Shown piece by piece: positions 46,971 through 57,800 of a stretch of DNA of 64,000 nucleotides. Source of the DNA: Hemicordylus capensis. Lineage: Eukaryota > Chordata > Lepidosauria > Squamata > Cordylidae. A program made the translations under genes and the position numbers. The stretch is taken from the NCBI RefSeq assembly GCF_027244095.1, contig NC_069661.1, positions 121,771,501-121,835,500 of the forward strand, given 5' to 3'. Each line of letters begins with the position of its first letter. Position 1 is the first letter of the stretch. Below the pieces are notes generated by a model. That model was not told the origin of the DNA. It ran no database searches and was given only the letters and a program-made list of their open reading frames with translations.

Positions 46971-47141
46971 TCATGTTTTACAACTGACCTCAAAAAGGGA
47001 GGCTGCAGAATGCATCCGATAGAAAATGGAAAAAGGCATTGCAAGGTTAACAACTATGATCCAGGGTTCAAACCCAAAAACCATTTCTTCCAATCCATTA
47101 TCATATTCAGGACGGCAGCCAAAAGCAGGTGGAATCCAAAG
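46971..47141 (-). CDS. OTOP1: OTOP1 coding exon 6 (last)
   Basis: 168 coding bp plus TGA at 46971-46973. Acceptor AG at 47142-47143. Encodes LWIPPAFGCRPEYDNGLEEM, then VFGFEPWIIVVNLAMPFSIF and YRMHSAASLFEVSCKT. The human end is FEVYCKI, so the last residues differ slightly. The plus-strand open frame over it is spurious. Confidence 0.93.
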   Translation of the reverse strand, partial: LWIPPAFGCRPEYDNGLEEMVFGFEPWIIVVNLAMPFSIFYRMHSAASLFEVSCKT

Positions 47142-50100
47142 CTATTTTAAAAAGAAAGAAAGAAATACAACATTAAAGAAAAATAAAGATTGCCAAAACA
47201 AGGGGATAGTTTTGCAGGGGTGAAAATGTTGGCAAAAATTTGCCCATTTCAGCACAGCACTCATTTTGAGGTCATTTAGTTGCTTTAGAAATGTGCCTGC
47301 AGATGCCAGCATAAAGTGCCTTGAAACGCAATGTTTAATCTATAATAGAGCAAATAATATGTAGCATAAGCCACCAAAATGTTATTGTAAAGCATCATCA
47401 GCAATTATTGAAAAAATACTACATCACATGGAATATCCAGGTATTCTTGGCCTCGTGCCTTTCAAGAAAACGCTCTCTAAAATGCCTGAATGTGTCAACT
47501 AAGATGAATGAATGTGCACCCTATTTGTGTGTAGAATGCAGGACGAATAAAGCAGCTAGGCCTCAGTGTCAATAATGCTGAATAATTTTACCATTTAAAA
47601 CACATCACTGTCACCACTCACTAGAATAGGTGTTCTTGGGACATTTGAAGAAAAGCTAAAGCTGTTGCTGAGTACAACTGTGTTACACAGATTGTGGGGT
47701 AAGCATTGGTACAGCAATGCCAAAAGAAACGGCTGTTCTGATCTGAGTTTTGACACTGGTACAGGGGGACAAAGTGGCCTGTCAGCCTTTGCCTCGGTGG
47801 TACAGTAGTTCAAAAGCCATAGATGGCTTCAAGGCTCTCTCGCTGACATCCAGATGAATGAAGCATTTGCACAAACATGTGCTGCTAGCACAAGGCTGGT
47901 GTGCTACCTAGCTGTGCTGTCTAGAGCTTACATTGCAGACTAGTACTGTATCCTCATAAGTTTTGCAGGAAACTGTTGAAAAGAAGATTTGAACAATTTC
48001 TTTCCTAAAGTGCTTCATCAGTCTTGATATCAGCCCTTGGCTTAGAAAAACTACATGTATCTAAAGAACGTGGACCTTCCACATATTACATTAAAATCCT
48101 ATTGAAATCTATTGGCTTTACTTCCAAGGGAATACATACACGATAGAGAATGAAATGTGTGTTTAATTTTCATTGACTTCAATGTGGCTTAACAATGGAG
48201 TCTTGTGGCATCCTAAAGACTAACAAATTAAAGTGTGATTTAAGAACACTTCATTTGTGTTAGGACTGTATTGAAAAAAATGTAACCCTAAGTAAGTATA
48301 CTCATACTTGAGCACATCACATCAGCCTCCATAAGATGTATTCAGTAAGCATGAGTTGTAAATAGGAACTCTCAAGCAACTCAGTTTTCACACTGAATAG
48401 AACTTTAAATAAAATAATAATTACTAGACTTGTTTGCCTGGTGTTCTGTAAGAAAAGGGGCACAGTGGGGGACAGGTTTTTCAATTGGCCCGCCTCTAGT
48501 TGTGCCTTTAACAGCAGATTGATGTGCAAACACATTAGCAGATGATATTGTTTATACAGAGGGGAAAGTTTCACCTGGCCTTAGCTATGAGCAATAATGT
48601 TTGTATAGTGTGGGAAAGTTTCACCTGGAGCATTTCCAGATGAGGCTTTTACCTCTGAATGGAGGGTGTGTGTTCGCACATTGGCCGGATTTATGCCAAA
48701 ATCCATGCGAGATATTGGGGAGCACTTCACACACAATTCCAATTTTTCACTGCATGTTAGAGCCTAGCCCAATTTATCCAGGATAAAATAAAATCCACTT
48801 TTTGCCTTGTTTGCCCCCTGCAAGGCAAAAAGTGGATTCCCCCCCTCCACACACACACCAGATTGAAACTTGCAGTAAACCCATCGTAAAGCCTGCTGCC
48901 TGAGAAAGCTGCAGTTTATTTCTGCAGATCAAGCTACTCTTAAAGACACAAAAGAAGACCAGGTCATGCTTTTTTAACCAGTTGGTAGCCATGGCCACTG
49001 GGAGAACTGGCATAATTTTTGTAAAATAACTTACCGAGAGATTACACAAGAACAAAAATGCAGCTATGTTTTTGAGGATGCTTCTCTTGTTGACAGCCAT
49101 ATTTCTACCATAAAGTGAGAAATCAGAGGTGGAAGGAGTGACTGTGTTGTTGGCTTGACTCTTCTCTTCATCCAGTGTGCCATTTCCATTGCTCTCAGGA
49201 AGACAAATATTTCCATTGAATACGTATGGTAATTCTCCATTGTCAATGCCATTTGTCCCATTAAATATTTCTTTGTAGGAAGGTACAGGAGAAAGAGTGC
49301 TTCCATTGGACACAGTTAGTATTCGAAGAGTTTTAATTTCATCATTAACCTTATCTTCACGATGTATAGATTCAATTATAAAGAGGTTCTGAACAGATTT
49401 CTCAATTATAACAAGTATAGAGTAGGGAAGATTGTACCATGAGTATGTTGGATGGATCTGGGCGCAGATAATTGCAAGAATGGAACCCCAAGAAAGGAAC
49501 CAGGATCCTGAGGCAGTTCCAACCAGTAGGTCAGCATCAAGTTTCCTGGCTGGGTTTTTAGAAACATCCAATGACCTTTCTTCAAGTCTATAAATCAGAA
49601 GGGCAACAATTCCAGCTGCACACATGAGTGCCAATACCACAATAGCATACAAGTAAAACATAATAAGTGCTAATTCACTCTTTATTTTTGAACGCCCAAT
49701 CTGAATCAAATATACAACAACAATTGCTATTGTTGTAATAAACACAACCAGTCCTAAAACAGTGCCCACAGTTTTGCCTTGAAATTTGAAAGATGTCTTG
49801 TGTTGCTGAAGGTGTTCAATTTTGCGCCCAATATTCTTCCATAGTACATACAGCATTGTGGATGCTAATATATGATACTCAATGTTGAAGGGATACAGGT
49901 AATATGTCCCTTGGGAGAATACAGAGCAGAGGTTTGCTGTGGTACAGTTACAATGTGGTGCATGATCATCCAGTTCTGTGAGAGTGAGAGAGAGAGAGAG
50001 AGAATGAATAATGCATTGTTATAAATATCATTTTTAAAAAATAAAATAGTTTGGGAAAATAAACCAATGGGAGTTCAGCATCTAAAACAGACAAATTAAA

Positions 50101-53100
50101 GGAATTGTGTCAGTCTCCTCCAGTCGCTTCAAAGATATATTAGCCAGTTTATTCATATACCCACCTGTGACATATTCTAATATATTCTATAGTCAGGTTT
50201 AAACATAAGAACACATTTTAGTGTTAAACATATTTTGCAAATTGATAGCCCTTCTATATATTGTATTTACAGAATTCTGAGCAATATCTTTGTTAAATTA
50301 AATTAAACAATTAATTTTGTTAAATCTCAATTATATTGGAAATCCCTAATTTGCAGCACAGATGGTTTCAGAATATTATAACTCAGGTAAAATGTGCAGA
50401 CTCTGTCTTACTTAATGAGAGAATATCTAGGTTAATAGTAACAAGCAGAAAGTTGCCGGTTCAAATCCCTGCTGGAATATGGGAAACTCCTATATCAGGC
50501 AGCAGCAATATAGGAAGATGCTGAAAGGCATCATCTCATACTGCGTGGGAGGAGGCAATGGTAAACCCCTCCTGTATTATACCAAAGACAACCACAGGGC
50601 TCTGTGGGCGCCAGGAGTCAAAATTGACTTGACGGCACACTTTACTTTAAAGTATTAGACATAGATGTTATCTCAGTATTCCTTACAACAACCCTGTAAA
50701 TCAAGTAAGCATTATTATCTTCATATTGCTGCTGATGGTCTGAGACTATGAGACAAGTGACTTCCCTACCAAGTTCATGACAACATTTGATATAGAGGCT
50801 TCCTGGTTTGCAGTTCAGATCCTTAAGCTACTATACTACAGTAGCTCTATTATATAGTGATAGAAGCAGAAGTAGTAAGGAATAGGAAAGAATTCCTGCT
50901 AAAGGAAATAGAAGACCAGACCATGACACTGAGCATGAGCAACTGAAAGTCAATTGAGGGAGTTTAAATAAAGTACAAGGAGACAAAGAAAACATAATAG
51001 AGAGGAGAAAGGAGGAACAGCATGATCATAGAGATAAATGGATAGGTTAGTAAAGCTGAAAAATTCAAGCCAGAGGAAAGAGATCTAAAGGAACAGACTG
51101 GAAAGCAAAGCAAAACAAAGCAAACAAACAAACGGTATTTGCAACAGTTTGCCCCCTTCCTACATTGCTTGTTAATAGAGCTATTACAAAACAGGACAGT
51201 GAAGCAGTCTTATCTTACCTATTGAAATATTTACAAAGCCAAGAGTGATTAGTCTTTCCTTGTGCTCATTAAGTTGATGCTTTGATTCTGTTAGCACACC
51301 ATTTGTCCACAAAAGCAAATTTGTAAATACTGAATGGATGACTCCAAACCTAGAAAATAGAATGTGAATGCATTATCCACAAACATTTACAAAACATAGA
51401 TAGGAACTATTTTACTTTCCAGGATGTACTAATGCACACATTAGCCACGTAACTCCAATATCACATGGGTAATTCTGTACATATTACCCCCAACCATTTC
51501 ATGTATAAAAGATACACTCTGAAGTTAAATACACCAAATGCATCATAAGATATCAAAAATATTATATAATGGGATAAATTCTATTGCTATCTGTTATGTA
51601 TGTTTTCATATTAAAGATTTGTATATTACTATCTCAGTATAGTTGCTTTTTAAAACATACTAAAGAAGCATGATAACTTAAGGTTTAATTAAAGCTATCA
51701 TTAATAAGGAAGTGTCATCTTTATTTTTTTTCCCTATTACAGTAACAATCTGGAATCAAAATTGCTTCAAAAATAAACAGAACTGTCCTTCAGTCTTAGT
51801 CTCACTGATTAAAATTTGGCACTACTGATAAACCAAGTAAGGTTTTACATTAAAATCTCAAGCATGTTTCTCTAAACAATTATAAGCAGGAACATAAGCA
51901 TCAGACTCTCCCATGCAGCTTACAGCGTACAGAATTTGGACTTTAAACTCCCACAGGTGATCCTGTGAACTAGGGATATGCACGAATCGATTTTTGTGAT
52001 CAGATTCAATTCAAGTTGGATTAGATTTTATTTGGATTTGAATTGATTTGGCCCACCTTTAAAGGCCCTGGGGTAGTGGGTAGGTCCCCATGGGTGGCAC
52101 CTACCACCCAGATTTAAAGGCAGCAGGACACTTGGTTGATTTGTAATGAATTTTTTTAGTTTTTACTGATTTTGAACATTTCTGCCATAGGAAACAATGC
52201 AGATTCAAAGTTGCCATATCCTAACCCTAAAATGGATCCCCAGCTTAAAAAAAAAAAAAAAAAAAAAAAAAAGCTAAGCCCTAGCCCTTGTAGGTGGACT
52301 TATGGAGCAAAATGTGTGGTCACTATTTTTGAAGTGTTTGGATTCTTTGGTGTCTAATAACTTTTCCTTATAATCTGGGAGGAAACTAGATGGTGTCCCT
52401 CAAGGCTCCGTACTCTCTCCAATGCTTTTCAACATCTACATGAAACCGCTGAGAGAGATCATCAGGGGATTTGGAGCGGGATGTTATCAGTATGCTGATG
52501 ACACCCAGATCTATTTCTTCATGTCAACTTCTTCAGGAGCTGGCATATCCTCCCTGAACACCTGCCTGGAAGCAGTAATGGGCTGGATGAGGGAGAAAAA
52601 ACTGAGACTGAATCCAGATAAGACAGAGGTACTTATTGTGCGGGGTTAGAACTCCAGAGACTATTTTGACCTACCTAGATGAGGTCATACTTCCCCAAAA
52701 GGAACAAATTCACAGTCTGGGAGTACTTCTGGATGCACACCTCTCCCTGGTTTCTCAGGCTGAGGTTGGGGCCAGGGGTGCTTTCTATCAGCTTCGGCTG
52801 ATAAGTCAGCTGCATCCGTTTCTCAAGATCAGTGACCTCAAAACAGGGGTACATTTGTTGGTAACCTCCAGACTGGACTTCTGTAATGCATGGGGCTGCC
52901 TTTGTACATAGTCCGGAAACTTCAGTTGGTTCAGCATGCGGCAGCCAGGTTGGTCTCCGGGTCATCTCGGAGAGACCACATTACTCCCTTGTTGATGGAG
53001 CTACACTGGCCCGCCAATAGGTTTCCGGACAGAATATAAAGTGCTAGTTATAAATTATAAAGCCCTAAACAGCTTAGGCCCTGGGTATTTAAGAGAACGT

Positions 53101-53849
53101 CTTCTTTGTTATGTGCCCCATCGCCCATTGAGGCCACTTGAGGAAGTCCGTCTCCAGTTACCGCCAGCTAGTCTGGTGGCCACACGGAGACGGGCCTTCT
53201 CAATTGCTGCCCCAAGATTGTGGAATGCACTCCCTGCTAAGATACAATCCTCCCCATCTCTGACTATTTTTTAAAAACATCTGAAGACCCATTTCTTCAC
53301 CCAAGCTTTTTCAGCTTTTAAAATTTGTAGGTTCTAATTTTATGCTGTTTTTAAATTGTTAAACTGTTTTAACCTTTTATATTTGTTTTAATTGTTTCTA
53401 TGTCATTGTTAACCACCCAGAGACAAAAGTTTGGGTGGTATATAATTTTATTTATTTATTTATTTATTTATATTTGATTTGCTTCCAAAATAGCTCAGGG
53501 CAATTTACAATTAAAACAAACCACTAAAACAATAAAGGGCTAAAACAAAAATTAAAAATAATATAACAATTAACAATTTAAAACCATTTTAAAACAAGAA
53601 TTAAACAATTGCAGTAATTATACTATTGATAATTACATAAAATTATAATTAATTAACATATAATAACAATAGCACTTAAATTTATATACCGCTCTATAGC
53701 CGGAGCTCTCTAAGCGGTTTACAATGATTTAGCATATAAGTTTAGTAAATAAATAATGAATTCCTATGAAGATTCATTGCACACCTTCATTTCTTCTGTT
53801 CATTTTGACTGTCATTGGACAGTGTCAACTGTTAACTGCCATGTGCCAA

Positions 53850-53885
<36 letters not shown>

Positions 53886-56800
53886 CAGTGGGGTACTCAA
53901 GTTTATTTTTTAGGAATTTTTACAAAGGATTCATGACACACCAAAGTGTAAGATTCATGTAATGAATCTATGAGGATTCATTATACACCAGAGTCTAAAC
54001 ACCTCAAAAATTCCTAAAATATAAACTAAGTACCTCACTGGCTTGCAGGTTGTGGGGTAGTTGGCACATGGGATGCCACTAATCCACACCTCCACACACA
54101 CACACAAAGCAGTGGGGTCAAAATGAACACACCAAAGAATCTAAACACTTCACAAATTCCTAAGAAAGTAAACTGAATCGTCCATGTGGGTGGGGTGTTG
54201 TAGTTGTCACATGGCAGTTGACAGTTGGCACTGTCCAATGACAGTCAAAATGAACAGAAGAAATAAAGATGCGTAATGAATCCTCATAGGGATTCATTAT
54301 GAGGAAATGTTATTAGACACCAAATAATCCAAACACTTCAAAAATAGTGACCGCACATTTTGTTCCATAACTCTTCTACAAAGGCTACAACTTAGCTTTT
54401 TTTAAAAAAAAGAAAAAAGAAAGAAAGCTGGGAGTCTGGGGAAATTAATAGTGAAACTCAAATCTCGAATCAATTCATATTGAATCTGGCAAGATTTGAT
54501 TCATGTTTCAATTTGGCCAGGAGTGTTTGGGCAGATTCATTTTTGAGGTCGAATCACTTGAATTGACCAGATTTGAGTTAAATTGATTCAACCTTGAATT
54601 GATTTGCACATCCCTACTCTGAACATCTAATAGCTGAATATTGTGTTCAATTTCATCTCCTTAAGTATACAATGGTAACTCTCCTTAAGTATATGGTGGT
54701 AATACTTTAAGCAGAAATATTGTACACTGGTTTAACAATCATTCCATCTTCCTAGGGAGGTCTAGGAATTGTAGTTCTGGTGTGTGTGCATGTTGGTGGG
54801 GGATCTTGAACAGACAATTCTCTGCAGATAACTACAAAGCTCAGAATTATTTGAGAGAAACCACTGTTTTGTTACATCAGTCCCTGCTATCTAGGCTAAA
54901 TGCTGCCACTTGGAAAGAAGCATAATTGCAGGAGATAGATGCATGTGATATTCCGGCTGCAAAATGAGTTAAACAAACAGACCTTTGTCCAAGAATCCAC
55001 ACCACAATCTGCACCAAGGCTAGGCTGTTACTGAGACTATGGTAAACTGAAACTGAAGGGATGCTGCATTAAATCTCAATAGGGCAATATCATGGGCAAA
55101 GAAAATAGTTGATATTGTCCAGGAAACATTGGGCATGCGCTATGGGAGTCTTACACAATGATTCTGGGCTTCTGAACAGACTCAGGACTTCATCCAAAAT
55201 AGAATCTATGGGCCATCCATTGTAGAAGATGTACATAGGAAATGTGTACTAGGGCTTAGGGAAACCTAAAATCAGTTTCCACCAGCCAACCCCAATAATT
55301 TGTATCAGTTTCCTATTGCTTGGGGTAATTTGAAAGACTACTGGGAACATAGTACTAGCTGCAAGAGGTCACATTACATGGTATGTTCAGATACTAGAGG
55401 CCAAATTTACCATAGAAGGAATTTTGAAACCATTTTTCAAATATATGCTTATAGGTAAAATAAAGAAATCCAGAACTATACCTTCCCAACATCAAGAATA
55501 CCCACAACCCTCATGCAAGAACACCCACAACCCCTGCTAACTGAGCAAAGAGGCACATTTTTAGTGGTGATTGTCTTTACTTAGCAGGGGAGATCAACTG
55601 GCTCTACCCATCCCCAACACAGCATCCCTCCAGTGGCTGTTGCTAGTGTCTATATAATGTTTCCTTTTTAGATTGTGAGCCCTTTAGAGGCAGGGAGCCA
55701 TTTTATCTATTTGTTTGTTAGTTTTCATTTCATTTCTGTGTAAACCACTTTGGGGGATTTTTTTTTAAAGTAGTATATAAATATTTGTCATATTCATTTT
55801 CATTTTAAGAAGATCTCCCATCATGATATTTGTAATACTCCAAGCAGAGCAGAAACCTGATTGGAGTCAGCTTCTTAAACATTTTGTATGTATTTATCCA
55901 GAATGATGCCACTGAAGCCATGTTGTAATTTCTGATCTTTGGACACAAACTATGTTTGCCTAGAGACAGTTTCAGTATTTCATAAGAGGGAGAGAATGTC
56001 TAGGCATTTGTTCTCCAAGAATTGGAGAATGTTCAGATCTGCCACAGTATGCCAATAAGCTGCATGAAAAATTGCAGACAGTCTACTAGCTTATAACAGC
56101 TGCTGCCCCCCATAATACTTGACAGACCCACCCACCCACCCACCTGAAAAAAATTAAAGTGATGCCAGAGTGCATTCTCAGGAACATCCATCAGGAGGAA
56201 AGCATTTTGTTGCAAAATGTGTGTTTCAAGCAAATGAAAGACAGGAGACTGATGGAAATTTCTGTCTTACTTGGTGGGAGATTTGTGAGATTTTCCACAT
56301 TCAGCCCATCATACCTGAAAGAGGCTATGGACTGATGAAGACCATACATACAATCTGTATAGAACAGAGGTTCTCAACATTTTCTACAGAAGTTCTCATC
56401 AAGTCAAGAAAAAGCAGACTAACTACTCTCATCAAATGTGAAGCAAGCAGCAAGGGTTCATCTTCTGAATATTCATTGTTATCAAACAAAGGCAAAATGA
56501 GAATAGGAAAGAGAAGAATCACAGTGGCCAACAACTAATCTTGAAGCATACAAACAAAAAGGCTTTTAGAAATAAAGGAGATTGTTACTCCACACTGACA
56601 ATCAACATGAAGGTTGGCCTTCTTATTCCTAACCCAATCAAGACACATTCTTTAAATGGGCCAAAAAGCAGCTGGGAGAGCTCACTAGGTAGGGCTATTT
56701 CATTGGTTCTGGGAACTGTTGGTGTACAAAGATCAGATACTGCTTTCCACCTAGGATTCTAGGATTTTCCAAATATACTCAACATTGAAATGTGAATTGT

Positions 56801-57755
56801 TGTTTCTAAAAATTAATATGTGTCTACCAATTGACTCCAGTAAGAGAAATACACATGATCCTAATGTTTTCAGTATTGGCAACTTTGCTATGTTTTCCAG
56901 ATTGAAAACAAAAGAAACATAAATTATAAATACAAAAACTTTCTACTCATTTTACCTTTCCAATGTTTTGAAGGACTGTATAATATCTTTTGCATGGCAC
57001 CATAAAAAATACACCTGAAAGCAAATATAGATAAAATATAGTCAGGTCATTTGAGAGAAATGGTACCATATTTGTTATGTAAATAAATAAACGTATATTT
57101 TCAGTCTGTGGAAACTGCCATGCATATGGATAGTACTATATAAGTAAATAACAATAACTCAAACCTCAAACTGAAAAGAATGAAAATTGAAAAATTGCAC
57201 AAGAATGTGCAAGAGATTACCAAGGATCTGGATCCTAATACAGTACAACAAGCCCATTGGCAGGACATTTTTCTCAGAATTCTCTAATCTGAAATTGCTG
57301 ATTAACTCCTGTGGCAAAGGAACAGAACACAATGAATCTCTTACCTGGTATATGCTATCTTTCTTTGGCTCTTTGGTCTCTTTGACCAGCTAGCACAGCT
57401 GTCTGCTCTTTATGTGATTCTACCCTTTCCCCTTCGGTTTTATATGAATCCTTTACACCAGGCGTCCCCAAACTGCGGCCCTCCAGATGTTGCTGAACTA
57501 CAACCCCCAGCATACCCAGCCACAATAAATTGTGGCTCGGAATGCTGGGAGCTGTAGTTCAGCAACATCTGGAGGGCCGCAGTTTGAGGAAGCCTGCTTT
57601 ACACCCTCGCCCCTTAAGGGATGGCATTTGCAGAACTCCTGTCAGCTAGTCCCCAGGCCTCAAGAGCAAATGTGCACTTGTCATGGCAGACTCAGCTACT
57701 TTCTCCCAAGTGTGTGTGTGTGCGCATGCACACGCAGGCATACGCGCGCGCGCGT

Positions 57756-57800
<45 letters not shown>

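Larger units (their letters stand above)
51971..54616. mobile_element. 2.6-kb hAT-type foldback element in an OTOP1 intron
   Basis: Ends TAGGGATATGCACGAATC and its diverged complement ending GCACATCCCTA are flanked by 8-mers CTGTGAAC (51963-51970) and CTCTGAAC (54617-54624), 7 of 8 identical. Long inverted segments pair across the element: about 52258-52370 with 54309-54400, and 53755-53852 with 54199-54297. The centre has been invaded by an L2 copy (52386-53470) and LINE tails. No transposase frame is seen. Confidence 0.75.

Noticed and set aside
48774-49034. Continuation of the OTOP1 exon 5 frame past 49035
   Set aside because: A clear GT donor follows AAFLFLCNLS, and exon 6 continues in phase at 47141. 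The extra codons are intron.
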